Assembly: GCF_900109095.1 (NCBI RefSeq)
Contig: NZ_FNYZ01000013.1
Span: 102,254-166,253, forward strand
Source: Sphingobium sp. AP50
GTDB taxonomy: Bacteria > Pseudomonadota > Alphaproteobacteria > Sphingomonadales > Sphingomonadaceae
Reading direction: 5' to 3'
Length of the DNA stretch: 64,000 nt
Below the pieces are notes generated by a model that worked only from the letters and a program-made list of their open reading frames with translations, searched no databases and had not been told where the DNA came from. How positions within the stretch are numbered: the first letter of the stretch is position 1; each line of letters starts with the position of its first letter. Below, one piece after another: positions 24,107-33,053 of the stretch. The position numbers were made by a program, and so were the translations under genes.

Positions 24107-25846
24107 ATGACGGGTTCGCAAGAGATGATGGCACCAACGCCGACGACCGATAATCTGCCACGCCGCTTCTCGGATTTCGAGACGCTGGGCGAAGCGCTGG
24201 ACTATGCGGCGCAGGGCAGAAGGGGCCTTAATTTCCATGACGCGCGCGGCAATCTGGCGCGGCCCTATCCGTTCAGCGAGTTGCGCGACGATGCCGTCGC
24301 CTGCGCCCACCGCCTGATCGCCCATGGCGTCAAGCCGCAGGATCGCGTGGCGCTGGTCGCCGAAACCGGCCCGGACTTTGCGACCTTGTTCTTCGGCATC
24401 GTCTATGCCGGCGCCTGGCCGGTGCCGCTGCCGCTGCCGACCAGCTTTGGCGGCAAGGAAAGCTATATCGATCAGCTCAATGTCCAGCTTTCCAGCTGCG
24501 ACCCGATGCTGTTCCTCTTCCCCAAGGAACTGGAAGAGATGGCGGGCGAATCGGGCCGGCAGAAGGCGGTCGAAAGCATCGCGTTCGAGGATTTTCTGGC
24601 GCGTGAGGCAGTCCCCGTGGACCTGCCGCAGGCCCAGCCGCACGAAATCGCCTATCTGCAATATAGCAGCGGTTCGACCCGCTTCCCTCATGGCGTCGCG
24701 GTGACGCATCATGCGCTGCTCAGCAACCTGTCGGCGCACAGCCATGGCATGGAAGTGGTGGAAAGCGATCGCTGCATCAGCTGGCTGCCCTGGTATCATG
24801 ATATGGGTCTGGTCGGCTGCTTCCTGTCGCCCGTCGCCAATCAGGTGTCGGCCGACTATATGAAGACCGAGGATTTCGCCCGCCGTCCGCTGGCCTGGCT
24901 GGACCTGATCAGCCGGAATGAGGGCACCTCGATCAGCTATTCGCCGACCTTCGGTTACGACATTTGCGCGCGCCGCATGTCGAGCCAGACCAAGGCGGCG
25001 GACCGGTTCGACCTGTCGCGCTGGCGCCTCGCGGGCAATGGCGCGGACATGATCCGCCCCGACGTGATGCAGAGCTTCGTCGACGCCTTTGCCGACGCGG
25101 GTTTCAGCCCCAAGGCGTTCCTGCCCTCTTATGGTCTGGCCGAAGCGACTCTGGCCGTTACCATCATGCCGCCGGGCGAGGGCATCATCGTCGAACTGGT
25201 CGAGGAAACCGACCTGTCCGGCGGCGCAGCGCCCGAAGGCCGTCCGCAGCGTTTCCGCTCGATCGTCAATTGCGGCAAGCCCGCCAAGGACATGATCGTT
25301 GAAATCCGCGACGAGGATGGCGGCCTGATGAACGAGCGTCAGATCGGCAAGGTGTGGACCACCGGCCCGTCGCTGATGGTCGGCTATTTCCGCGATCAGG
25401 AAGCGACCGACGCCTGCATGGCTGACGGTTGGCTGGACACCGGCGACATGGGCTATCTGTCCGACGGCTATCTCTACATTGTCGGCCGCGCCAAGGACAT
25501 GATCATCATCAACGGCAAGAATCACTGGCCGCAGGATATCGAATGGGCGGTGGAGCAGCTTCCCGGCTTCAAGCAGGGCGACATCGCCGCCTTCGCGATC
25601 ACGACGCCCGGTGGCGAGGAGGCCCCCGCCGTGCTGGTGCATTGCCGCACCTCCGACAATGAAGAGCGCTCGCGCCTGCGCGACCAGATTCGCGAGCGGG
25701 TTCGCGCCATCACCGGCATGAACTGCGTCGTGGAACTGGTGCCGCCGCGCACCCTGCCGCGCACCTCTTCGGGCAAATTGAGCCGGTCGAAGGCGCGCAA
25801 TCTCTATCTGACCGGCGAAATTCGTCCCTACGACATCGCCGCCTGA
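24107..25846 (+). CDS. fatty-acyl-AMP ligase (FAAL)-like adenylation enzyme
   Basis: A 579-residue ANL-superfamily enzyme that activates a fatty acid as acyl-AMP, typically for transfer to an acyl carrier protein. Motifs: YLQYSSGSTRFPHGVAVTHH (P-loop-like; the usual Lys is replaced by His), ISWLPWYHDMGLVGCFLSPV, a hallmark of FAALs, FLPSYGLAEATLAVTI, and DGWLDTGDMGYLSDGYLYIV. The A10 lysine is present in LPRTSSGKLSRSK. No PKS, NRPS or acyl carrier gene is nearby, so its partner is unknown. Start at 24107; ATGs at 24125/24128 are alternatives. Confidence 0.88.
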   Translation: MTGSQEMMAPTPTTDNLPRRFSDFETLGEALDYAAQGRRGLNFHDARGNLARPYPFSELRDDAVACAHRLIAHGVKPQDRVALVAETGPDFATLFFGIVYAGAWPVPLPLPTSFGGKESYIDQLNVQLSSCDPMLFLFPKELEEMAGESGRQKAVESIAFEDFLAREAVPVDLPQAQPHEIAYLQYSSGSTRFPHGVAVTHHALLSNLSAHSHGMEVVESDRCISWLPWYHDMGLVGCFLSPVANQVSADYMKTEDFARRPLAWLDLISRNEGTSISYSPTFGYDICARRMSSQTKAADRFDLSRWRLAGNGADMIRPDVMQSFVDAFADAGFSPKAFLPSYGLAEATLAVTIMPPGEGIIVELVEETDLSGGAAPEGRPQRFRSIVNCGKPAKDMIVEIRDEDGGLMNERQIGKVWTTGPSLMVGYFRDQEATDACMADGWLDTGDMGYLSDGYLYIVGRAKDMIIINGKNHWPQDIEWAVEQLPGFKQGDIAAFAITTPGGEEAPAVLVHCRTSDNEERSRLRDQIRERVRAITGMNCVVELVPPRTLPRTSSGKLSRSKARNLYLTGEIRPYDIAA

Positions 25847-25852
25847 CGGGCT

Positions 25853-25876
25853 GGCGAAACGAAAAAGCGTTTCGCC
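25853..25876 (+). terminator. hairpin after the FAAL gene
   Basis: ggcgaaacg and gcgtttcgcc pair around aaaaa, 7 bases past the FAAL stop. Stable, but followed by gccttcaagttac rather than a T run, so termination is uncertain. Confidence 0.4.
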
Positions 25877-25922
25877 GCCTTCAAGTTACTGATTGATAAC
25901 CCGTGGCTGTTACCGCAGTCGC

Positions 25923-28286
25923 GTGATTAGCAAAGGGAAACAGGTCGCCGATCAGGATCGTCAGGCGCGCACGTCGTTGCGGGCCATGATGGGCCTGTCG
26001 CCCGTTTCCGGCCCGGTCGGCAGCCGCGTGCTGAAGGCGCAACTCCACTCCGCCGACAGCGTGGCGGTGCTGCGCTATGGCATGAGCCTGTGCGGCCTGC
26101 TGTTCCTGTGGCAGTTTTTCTCCCGCTGCTGCCCGCCGATGGTGCTGCTTGGTTGGACTGCCGCTCTGGTTGGCGCCATCGTCATCGGCGCGCTGCTGGA
26201 TCGTCAGCGCCGCCGGGCGGACAATATCGGCCTGACCGCCGTCGACTTGCGCCGTCATGCTCTGGGCGCGCTGTTGCAAGGGCTGGTCTGGGCTGCCTGC
26301 ATAGCATTGTTGTCGCAATCCGGGCATACCGAGCAACTGGTGGCGCTGTGGACGCTGGTCAGTTGCGTCATGGTGTGCGGCGCGATCAGCTATGCGGCGA
26401 CCCCGCTGGCGGCCGCGGCTTTCCTACTGCCCTGCATTGTCGGATTGTTCGGCATGTTCCATGATGGCGGTCAGCTCCCGCTGCGGGCGCTGGCGACCAG
26501 CTATGCCCTGTCGCTGCTGGTCGGCTGTTTCATCTACGCCCGCACCTTCGCGCGCCAGCATGGCACCACCGCCCAGCTTGCGGAAAAGAGCGAAGTGGTC
26601 AGCCTGCTGCTGCGCGAATATGAGGCAGGTGGCTCCGACTGGCTTTGGCAGATCGATGCCATGCGCCGGATCAATGGCGTGTCGACGCGCTTTGCCGAAA
26701 TGCTGGGCATGGCGCCGGACAAACTGGAAGGCGCGCCGCTGGTGCAGATATTGGCCGGCAGCGGCTGGGACAGCGGGCGCTTCGCCGCCGGGCTGCACAG
26801 TCTGGCCGATCATTTCAAACATCGTGAGAGTTTCAGCAATCTGGTCCTGCCCGTCGAGGTGCAGGGGCGCTGGCGCTGGTGGGAATTGTCCGCGTCGCCC
26901 CGTTATGATGAAAATGGCGTCTTCATGGGTTTCCGCGGCGTGGGGTCCGATGTCACGGCGCAGCGCGAATCGGCCGACAAGATCGCCCAGCTGGCGCGAT
27001 TCGATCCGCTGACGGGGCTGCCCAATCGCAGCCATCTGCGCGAAGCACTCGACAAGGCGCTGGAGGCGGCGCGGGGACGATCGCCCGGTTGTGGGTTCCT
27101 GATGGTCGATCTCGACCGGTTCAAGGCGATCAACGATACGCTGGGGCATCAGACGGGCGACAAGCTGTTAAGCCAGGTGGCCCGGCGCCTGTTGCAGGTG
27201 TGCGGCGAGAATGAGGTTTGCGGGCGGATCGGCGGGGACGAATTTGCCGTCGTGCTCCCGCATATTCGCGACAGCGCCACGATCCCGCGGCTGGCCTCGG
27301 CGATCATCGGGGCGCTGTCGGCCCCTTATCAGGTCGACGAACATATGCTCTATGTCGGGGCGTCGGTAGGCTCTGCTATGTCGCCGTTGGACGGGGGGGA
27401 GGCCGAAGCGCTGACGCGCAGTGCCGATCTGGCGCTCTATCGTGCGAAGGGTGAGGGCGGCGGGTTGCATTGCGCCTATGAGCCGCAGCTTCATGCGCAG
27501 GCCGAGGAGCGTCGGCAACTGGAGCAGGCGTTGCGCGTGGCACTGGAGAAAGACCAGCTTCATGTCCTGTATCAGCCCGTGGTCGACGCCACGCAGGGGG
27601 CGGTCGTCGGCTTCGAAGCGCTGGCACGCTGGACCCATCCTGAACTGGGCCCGATCTCTCCGGCCAAGTTCGTGCCGGTGGCGGAGGAAGCGCGGCTGAT
27701 TGCGCCGATCGGCGAATGGGTGTTGCGGACGGCCTGTCTGGAGGCCGCGAATTGGCCGGAAGATGTGCGCATCGCCGTCAATGTCTCGCCGGAACAGCTG
27801 ACCCATTCCAGCTTCGTCACGGCGGTTATTTCGGCGCTGGCGCAAAGCGGGCTGGATGCCCGCCGGCTGGAGCTGGAAGTGACCGAGAGCGTCTTCATGA
27901 ACGAGGATGCCGGTGCGTTGAAGGTGCTGGATCAATTGCTGGGGCTGGGTATCCAGTTGTCGCTGGACGATTTCGGCACCGGCTATAGTTCGCTTGGCTA
28001 TCTCAGCCGCACGCGCTTCAACACGATCAAGATCGACCGCAGCTTCGTGGTCGGCGCGTCGAAGAATACCGCCGAGAGTCTGGCGATCATACGCGCGGTG
28101 GTTACGCTGGCAGATAGCCTGGGCATGGCGACCACAGCCGAGGGTGTGGAGACGGAGGCCGAGTTGCAGATGGTGCGGCGGCTCGGCTGCAAGAAGGTGC
28201 AGGGCTATTATTTCGGCCGGCCTATGCAGGCGCGGGATGCGGCGCGGCTGTTTCCGGCGACGCCGCAGCGGGCCATCGGGCGGTAG
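25923..28286 (+). CDS. membrane GGDEF-EAL protein (cyclic-di-GMP turnover)
   Basis: About 787 residues. The N-terminal ~215 residues hold five or six membrane spans resembling an MASE-type sensor. A PAS-like region follows (SDWLWQIDAMRRINGVSTRF to GFRGVGSDVTAQRE), then GGDEF (FDPLTGLPNRSHLREALD; GRIGGDEFAVVLP, intact active site) and EAL (GFEALARWTHPELG; VNVSPEQL; DDFGTGYSSLGYL; KIDRSFV; AEGVETEAEL). Both catalytic signatures look complete, so it could make or break cyclic-di-GMP. Start is uncertain: I use the GTG at 25923; a TTG at 25893 and ATG at 25986 are alternatives. It converges with the ParA-like gene. Confidence 0.88.
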   Translation: MISKGKQVADQDRQARTSLRAMMGLSPVSGPVGSRVLKAQLHSADSVAVLRYGMSLCGLLFLWQFFSRCCPPMVLLGWTAALVGAIVIGALLDRQRRRADNIGLTAVDLRRHALGALLQGLVWAACIALLSQSGHTEQLVALWTLVSCVMVCGAISYAATPLAAAAFLLPCIVGLFGMFHDGGQLPLRALATSYALSLLVGCFIYARTFARQHGTTAQLAEKSEVVSLLLREYEAGGSDWLWQIDAMRRINGVSTRFAEMLGMAPDKLEGAPLVQILAGSGWDSGRFAAGLHSLADHFKHRESFSNLVLPVEVQGRWRWWELSASPRYDENGVFMGFRGVGSDVTAQRESADKIAQLARFDPLTGLPNRSHLREALDKALEAARGRSPGCGFLMVDLDRFKAINDTLGHQTGDKLLSQVARRLLQVCGENEVCGRIGGDEFAVVLPHIRDSATIPRLASAIIGALSAPYQVDEHMLYVGASVGSAMSPLDGGEAEALTRSADLALYRAKGEGGGLHCAYEPQLHAQAEERRQLEQALRVALEKDQLHVLYQPVVDATQGAVVGFEALARWTHPELGPISPAKFVPVAEEARLIAPIGEWVLRTACLEAANWPEDVRIAVNVSPEQLTHSSFVTAVISALAQSGLDARRLELEVTESVFMNEDAGALKVLDQLLGLGIQLSLDDFGTGYSSLGYLSRTRFNTIKIDRSFVVGASKNTAESLAIIRAVVTLADSLGMATTAEGVETEAELQMVRRLGCKKVQGYYFGRPMQARDAARLFPATPQRAIGR

Positions 28287-28288
28287 TC

Positions 28289-29038
28289 TTATCCGGACTG
28301 AAGCTGGCGCTCGACCAGGGTCCAGAGTGTGGCGAAGGCCTGGGCTGGAGGCGATGCCGGAGCGAAGGCGCCCAGCGGTTTGCGGCGCACGGTCATCTGT
28401 TCGATCGTGCTGGCCATGGGAATGGCATGCCAGCCGGACTGGCTCTCCAATGCCGTGCGGTGCAGGCTGCGGCGGCGATCGACCATCGAATAGACCGGCA
28501 TGATCGGCGCATGGCTGCCGCCGCGCTGGACGAGATAGCGGGCGACCTCCCCCATGGCGCGTTGCGACAGGGGGGAGGGGATGACCGGGATGACGATCAG
28601 GTCGGCGGCGCGCAGCACTTGCTCGCTGGTTTCGGTGAGGCCGGGCGGGCAATCGAGGATGATCCGGTCATAATCCTTGCCCAGGCTGTCGATCAGCTTG
28701 GCGAGCCGCTTCTTCTTGTCCATTTCGCGGAACAGATGGTCGAGCCCGCGCAGCGAAGTGTCGGCGGCGATCAGGTCCAGCCTCGGCACGGTCGATGGCT
28801 GGATCAGCTTGCGGATGTCGACATCCTTGCTGAAGATCGCCTGCGCGGCGTCGCGGCTGGTCTGGTCGGTCTGGATCAGCCAGCTCGACGCGCCCTGCGG
28901 ATCGAGATCCCAGAGCAGGGTGCGGCGTTTCGATATGGAGGCCGACGCCCAGGCCAGATTGATCGCGAAGGTGGTTTTGCCCACGCCGCCCTTGAGGCTG
29001 TAGACGGCGATGGTCGCCAATGCCGGTTCCTTTGCCAT
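28289..29038 (-). CDS. ParA/MinD-type ATPase
   Basis: A 249-residue Walker-type ATPase. The deviant Walker A is YSLKGGVGKTTFAINLA, the Walker A' region is LLWDLDPQGASSWL, and Walker B is RIILDCPPGLTE. Members position DNA or protein cargo; no parB or parS-like partner lies alongside, so this is an orphan ParA rather than the chromosomal parAB pair. The ATG at 29038 begins the family domain directly. It lies between a GGDEF-EAL gene and a stable hairpin. Confidence 0.88.
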   Translation of the reverse strand: MAKEPALATIAVYSLKGGVGKTTFAINLAWASASISKRRTLLWDLDPQGASSWLIQTDQTSRDAAQAIFSKDVDIRKLIQPSTVPRLDLIAADTSLRGLDHLFREMDKKKRLAKLIDSLGKDYDRIILDCPPGLTETSEQVLRAADLIVIPVIPSPLSQRAMGEVARYLVQRGGSHAPIMPVYSMVDRRRSLHRTALESQSGWHAIPMASTIEQMTVRRKPLGAFAPASPPAQAFATLWTLVERQLQSG

Positions 29039-29083
29039 GAAGAGGAAGCTACGGCTTCCCGCCGTCAAAGCAAGGGCTCAAAT

Positions 29084-29117
29084 CAGCCTCTTGTTACGTT
29101 GCCGTGACAAGAGGCTG
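29084..29117 (-). terminator. strong hairpin after the accBC-arsC operon
   Basis: cagcctcttgt (29084-29094) and acaagaggctg (29107-29117) pair perfectly, continued by t-g then acg/cgt around a ttgc loop, giving a ~15-bp stem starting 5 bases past the arsC stop. A strong T run is lacking, so it may be a transcript-stabilising 3' hairpin as well as a terminator. Confidence 0.65.
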
Positions 29118-29122
29118 GATAA

Positions 29123-29467
29123 TCACAGGATTTCAAGAACCTTGTCCTGCGGGCGGCAGAAGCGGACGCCCTTTTCGGTCTCGACGAAGGGGCGGTTTAC
29201 ATAGGCCGGGTTGGCCGCCATTTCGTCCAGGATCGCGTCCGCCGGCATGTCCGGCAGGCCGCGTTCCTCGGCATCGGTGCCCATCTTGCGGATCGCTTGC
29301 GCCGGGGTCATTCCGGCGTCGGCCAACAACTGGACCAGCTTGTCGCGGGTGAAGGGGGTCTTCAGATATTCGACCACCTCCACATCGACGCCGGGCGTCT
29401 CCTCAAGGATCGCCAGCGTCTTGCGCGAAGTCCCGCATTTGGGATTATGCCAGATGGTGGCTTTCAC
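29123..29467 (-). CDS. ArsC family reductase (glutaredoxin-dependent type)
   Basis: A 114-residue thioredoxin-fold protein with the ArsC active site HNPKCGTSRKTLAILEE and the anion-binding ADAILDEMAANPAYVNRPFV segment, including the Arg of RPFV. Members reduce arsenate with glutathione/glutaredoxin, though several (YfgD, Spx-like) are not arsenic genes. No ars regulator or pump is near. The GTG at 29467 overlaps the accC stop (GTGA), so it is co-translated with biotin carboxylase, an odd pairing for arsenic resistance and an argument for a housekeeping role. Confidence 0.88.
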   Translation of the reverse strand: MKATIWHNPKCGTSRKTLAILEETPGVDVEVVEYLKTPFTRDKLVQLLADAGMTPAQAIRKMGTDAEERGLPDMPADAILDEMAANPAYVNRPFVETEKGVRFCRPQDKVLEIL

Positions 29468-30816
29468 TGGCCGTCCTGCTTCGCAAGCCATTCCTCAAGC
29501 CACTTGATGGTGTAGTCGCCATTGAGGAATTCGGGATCGCGCAACAACGCCTGATGCAGCGGGATGGTGGTCTTCATCCCTTCGATCACATATTCCTCCA
29601 GCGCGCGCTTCAGGCGCATGATCGCACCTTCGCGGGTGCGGCCATAGACGATCAGCTTGCCGATCATGGAGTCATAATAAGGCGGCACCTTATAGCCCTG
29701 ATACAGGCCGCTATCGACGCGGACGTGCATGCCGCCGGGGACGTGATAGCTGGTGACAGTGCCGGGCGAGGGCGCAAAGGTCTTGGGATCTTCGGCGTTG
29801 ATACGGCATTCGATCGCGTGGCCGGTGAAGCGGATATCTTCCTGAGACACCGACAGCGGCTTGCCTTCGGCAACGCGAATCTGTTCGCGGACGAGATCGA
29901 GGCCGGTGATCATCTCCGTCACGGGATGTTCCACCTGAAGCCGGGTGTTCATCTCGATGAAGTAGAATTCGCCATTTTCCCACAGGAACTCGATCGTGCC
30001 AGCACCGCGATAGCCCATGTCGGCCATCGCCTTGGCGCAGACACCACCGATCCGTTCCCGCTCGGCCTGCGACAGGACGGGCGAGGGGGCTTCTTCCAGC
30101 ACCTTCTGGTGGCGGCGCTGGAGCGAGCAGTCGCGTTCGCCAAGGTGGATGGCGTTGCCATTACCGTCGCCGAACACCTGGATTTCGATATGGCGCGGAT
30201 TGCCGAGATACTTCTCGATATAGACGGTCGCGTCGCCGAACGCGGCCTTCGCTTCCGAACCCGCCTGCTGCATCAGCGTTTCGAGCTGGTCGGGCGAGGT
30301 GCAGACCTTCATACCACGACCGCCGCCGCCCGAAGCGGCCTTGATGATCACCGGATAGCCGGCGGCTTGCGCGATGATCTTGGCTTCCTCGACATCGCTG
30401 ACCGCGCCGTCCGAACCGGGGACGAGCGGCAGGCCGAGCGCGCCAGCGGTGCGCTTGGCTTCGATCTTGTCGCCCATGGTGCGGATATGTTCGGGCTTGG
30501 GGCCGACGAAGGCCAGCCCGTGCGCTTCCACGATTTCGGCGAACTTGGCATTTTCCGACAGGAAGCCGTAACCGGGATGGATCGCATCCGCGCCGCTGAT
30601 TTCCGCCGCCGAGATGATCGCGGCGATGTTCAGATAGCTGTCCTTGGCTGCGGGCGGCCCGATGCAGATCGCTTCGTCAGCGAGGCGCACATGCATGGCG
30701 TCGGCATCGGCGGTGGAGTGCACCGCGACGGTCTTGATGCCCATTTCATGGCAGGCACGATGGATGCGAAGTGCGATCTCGCCGCGATTGGCGATCAGCA
30801 GTTTCTCGATGGCCAT
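29464..30816 (-). CDS. accC: acetyl-CoA carboxylase biotin carboxylase subunit
   Basis: A 450-residue ATP-grasp enzyme that carboxylates biotin on AccB, the first step of fatty-acid synthesis. Seen: IANRGEIALRIHRACHEMGI at the N-terminus, the glycine-rich KAASGGGGRGMKVC loop, ERDCSLQRRHQKVLEEAPSP, and the substrate site EMNTRLQVEHPVTEMITGLD. Length is normal. It sits 14 bases after accB and overlaps the arsC-like gene. Confidence 0.98.
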   Translation of the reverse strand: MAIEKLLIANRGEIALRIHRACHEMGIKTVAVHSTADADAMHVRLADEAICIGPPAAKDSYLNIAAIISAAEISGADAIHPGYGFLSENAKFAEIVEAHGLAFVGPKPEHIRTMGDKIEAKRTAGALGLPLVPGSDGAVSDVEEAKIIAQAAGYPVIIKAASGGGGRGMKVCTSPDQLETLMQQAGSEAKAAFGDATVYIEKYLGNPRHIEIQVFGDGNGNAIHLGERDCSLQRRHQKVLEEAPSPVLSQAERERIGGVCAKAMADMGYRGAGTIEFLWENGEFYFIEMNTRLQVEHPVTEMITGLDLVREQIRVAEGKPLSVSQEDIRFTGHAIECRINAEDPKTFAPSPGTVTSYHVPGGMHVRVDSGLYQGYKVPPYYDSMIGKLIVYGRTREGAIMRLKRALEEYVIEGMKTTIPLHQALLRDPEFLNGDYTIKWLEEWLAKQDGQ

Positions 30817-30830
30817 AAGCGGTCCGGGCC

Positions 30831-31319
30831 TTATTCGATGACGATCAGCGGCTGGTCATACTCGACCGGCTGACCGTTATCGACCAGCACGGCCTTGACC
30901 GTGCCGGCGACGGGGGCGGTGATCGCGTTCATGACCTTCATGGCTTCGACGATCAGGATGGTTTCGCCGGCGGCAACCTGCGACCCGACGCGGGCGAAGG
31001 GGGCGGAGCCGGGTTCGGCCGACAGATAGGCGGTGCCCACGATCGGCGATTTGACCACCGTGCCCGAAGGCAGGGCGGAATCGGCGGTCGGCGCAACAGG
31101 CGCTGCGGCGGCCACGGGGGCAGCAGCGACGGGTGCGGCAGCAGGCGCGGCGGCGTAGACGGGCGCGGCGGCGGACGCAGCCTTGCGCGCGACGCGGATC
31201 TTCCGGTCGCCGTCCTCAACCTCGATTTCGGTGAGGTTGGTGTCGTCCAGCAGCGCAGCGAGATCGCGCACCAGCTGTACGTCCACCTGCATTGCGCCCT
31301 TTTCTTGTTTGTCGGTCAT
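30831..31319 (-). CDS. accB: acetyl-CoA carboxylase biotin carboxyl carrier protein
   Basis: A 162-residue carrier. The N-terminal helix (VRDLAALLDDTNLTEIEVED) is followed by an Ala/Pro-rich flexible linker (residues ~48-82), and the C-terminal biotinyl domain holds the biotinylated lysine in VEAMKVMN and the preceding thumb VKSPIVGTAYLSAEPGSAPF. Order aroQ-accB-accC on one strand is common in bacteria. Confidence 0.97.
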   Translation of the reverse strand: MTDKQEKGAMQVDVQLVRDLAALLDDTNLTEIEVEDGDRKIRVARKAASAAAPVYAAAPAAAPVAAAPVAAAAPVAPTADSALPSGTVVKSPIVGTAYLSAEPGSAPFARVGSQVAAGETILIVEAMKVMNAITAPVAGTVKAVLVDNGQPVEYDQPLIVIE

Positions 31320-31412
31320 GTGAAGTCCCTGGCCGGTGAATATCGTTTCTGGTGCCCGCGCCTATGCGCATTTACGGCAAAGCGCAACTTTCGTGCGCCC
31401 AAATGCGATGCG

Positions 31413-31853
31413 CTACAGTTCCAGCGCGGCCTCCAGCGCCAGCATGTAGGACATGGGGCCAAAGCCCGCGATCGTGCCCTTGGCCGCCATGCCGACATAG
31501 CTTTTATGGCGGAAAGCCTCGCGCTTGTGCGGGTTGGACAGGTGGATTTCGATCACCGGCACGGTGATGCTCTTGATCGCGTCATGCAGGGCGATCGACG
31601 TGTGGGTGTAGGCGCCGGGATTGATGATGACGGCATGGGCACCCTCCACATGCGCTTCCTGCAACCAGTCGACCAGATAGCCTTCATGGTTGGACTGGCG
31701 GAAGACGATCTCCACATGGGCGCGGCCGGCGACATCCTCCATGCGTTCGGCAATGTCGTCCAGCGTGTCATAGCCATAGATTTCCGGCTCGCGGGTGCCC
31801 AGCATGTTGAGGTTCGGGCCGTTGAGAACATAGATTTTGCGTGTGTCGGCCAT
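31413..31853 (-). CDS. aroQ: type II 3-dehydroquinate dehydratase
   Basis: A 146-residue shikimate-pathway enzyme, dodecameric in characterised members. Motifs: LNGPNLNMLGTREPEIYG (with the catalytic Tyr), the flexible FRQSNHEGYLVDWLQEA, IINPGAYTHTSIALHDA and EIHLSNPHKREAFRHKS. The ATG at 31853 opens the domain. It precedes accB by 94 bases on the same strand, and is divergent from the thiazole synthase gene. Confidence 0.96.
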   Translation of the reverse strand: MADTRKIYVLNGPNLNMLGTREPEIYGYDTLDDIAERMEDVAGRAHVEIVFRQSNHEGYLVDWLQEAHVEGAHAVIINPGAYTHTSIALHDAIKSITVPVIEIHLSNPHKREAFRHKSYVGMAAKGTIAGFGPMSYMLALEAALEL

Positions 31854-31964
31854 GGCGAACCCTTCTGATGTTGCTTGGCGGGCAAGGCCGCCTCTATATG
31901 CGCCAAGATCCTTAGCCCTTCCCGTCTCGCCTAGTCGAGACTCCTTCTTGTCCGGGACAGCGCA

Positions 31965-32966
31965 GTGAGCATAGACGGCACCATCTCCATCCACATCAAT
32001 GGCGAGCATCGCCGCATCCGCGACGGCCTGACGCTGGCCGAACTGGCGAGCGAACTGGGTTTCGTGCCGGAGAAGGTGGCGGTGGAGCGCAATCTGGAGG
32101 TCGTGCCGCGATCGACACTTGCTCATGTGAAGGTCGAGGATGGCGACGATCTGGAGATCGTGCATTTTGTGGGCGGTGGCGACGTGTCGTCTGTGGATGA
32201 CGATAGCTGGAGCGTGGCGGGCAAGATTTTCCGGTCGCGCCTGATCGTGGGCACCGGCAAATATAAGAGTTTCGAGCAGAATGCGGCGGCGGTTGCCGCT
32301 TCGGGCGCGGAAATCGTGACCGTGGCGGTGCGCCGGGTCAATGTGAGCGACCCCAAGGCGCCGATGCTGACTGACTTTATCGATCCCAAGAAGATCACCT
32401 ATCTGCCCAATACGGCCGGTTGCTTCACAGGCGAGGATGCGATCCGCACCCTGCGACTGGCGCGGGAAGCGGGCGGATGGGATCTGGTGAAGCTGGAAGT
32501 GCTGGGCGAGGCGCGGACGCTGTATCCGGATATGGTCGAGACGTTGCGGGCTACAGAAGTCCTCGCCAAGGAAGGCTTCAAGCCGATGGTCTATTGCGTC
32601 GATGATCCGATCGCGGCCAAGCGGCTGGAGGATGCGGGCGCGGTGGCGATCATGCCGCTGGGCGCGCCGATCGGGTCGGGCCTGGGCATCCAGAACAAGG
32701 TGACGATCCGCCTGATCGTGGAGGGCACGAAGCTGCCGGTGCTGGTCGATGCGGGTGTGGGTACCGCGTCCGAAGCGACTGTGGCGATGGAACTGGGCTG
32801 TACCGGCGTATTGATGAACACCGCGATTGCCGAGGCGAAAGACCCGGTGCTGATGGCCGCCGCGATGAAGGCGGGTGTCGAGGCGGGGCGCATGGCCTAT
32901 CGCGCGGGGCGCATGGGCAAGCGCATGTATGCTGATCCCTCGAGTCCGCTGGCCGGACTGATCTGA
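31965..32966 (+). CDS. thiG: ThiS-ThiG fusion: sulfur carrier and thiazole synthase
   Basis: A 333-residue protein for the thiazole half of thiamine. Residues 1-~72 are ThiS-like (IHINGEHRRIRDGLTLAELA, ending DLEIVHFVGGGDV); residues ~80-333 are ThiG, with the Schiff-base lysine expected in WDLVKLEVLGEARTLYPDM, and MPLGAPIGSGLGIQN and VDAGVGTASEAT at the phosphate site. Free ThiS needs a C-terminal Gly-Gly for thiocarboxylation; here those glycines are followed directly by ThiG. GTG start. No TPP riboswitch was recognised in the 111-base upstream gap. Confidence 0.92.
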   Translation: MSIDGTISIHINGEHRRIRDGLTLAELASELGFVPEKVAVERNLEVVPRSTLAHVKVEDGDDLEIVHFVGGGDVSSVDDDSWSVAGKIFRSRLIVGTGKYKSFEQNAAAVAASGAEIVTVAVRRVNVSDPKAPMLTDFIDPKKITYLPNTAGCFTGEDAIRTLRLAREAGGWDLVKLEVLGEARTLYPDMVETLRATEVLAKEGFKPMVYCVDDPIAAKRLEDAGAVAIMPLGAPIGSGLGIQNKVTIRLIVEGTKLPVLVDAGVGTASEATVAMELGCTGVLMNTAIAEAKDPVLMAAAMKAGVEAGRMAYRAGRMGKRMYADPSSPLAGLI

Positions 32967-33053
32967 AGCCGGGGTGCCGTTGCCGTTAGGGTGAAGGGGC
33001 GGCGGCGGGATTCTCCTACGAAGTTCACAGTGTCGTCGGGCTTTTTTGGCCAA

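Noticed and set aside
28289..29038. Chromosomal parA of a parABS system
   Set aside because: No parB gene or parS-like palindrome lies nearby, so it is treated as an orphan ParA-type ATPase.
31854..31964. TPP riboswitch upstream of the thiazole synthase gene
   Set aside because: The conserved ctgaga and acctgatc blocks of the thi box are not seen, and the gap is short.
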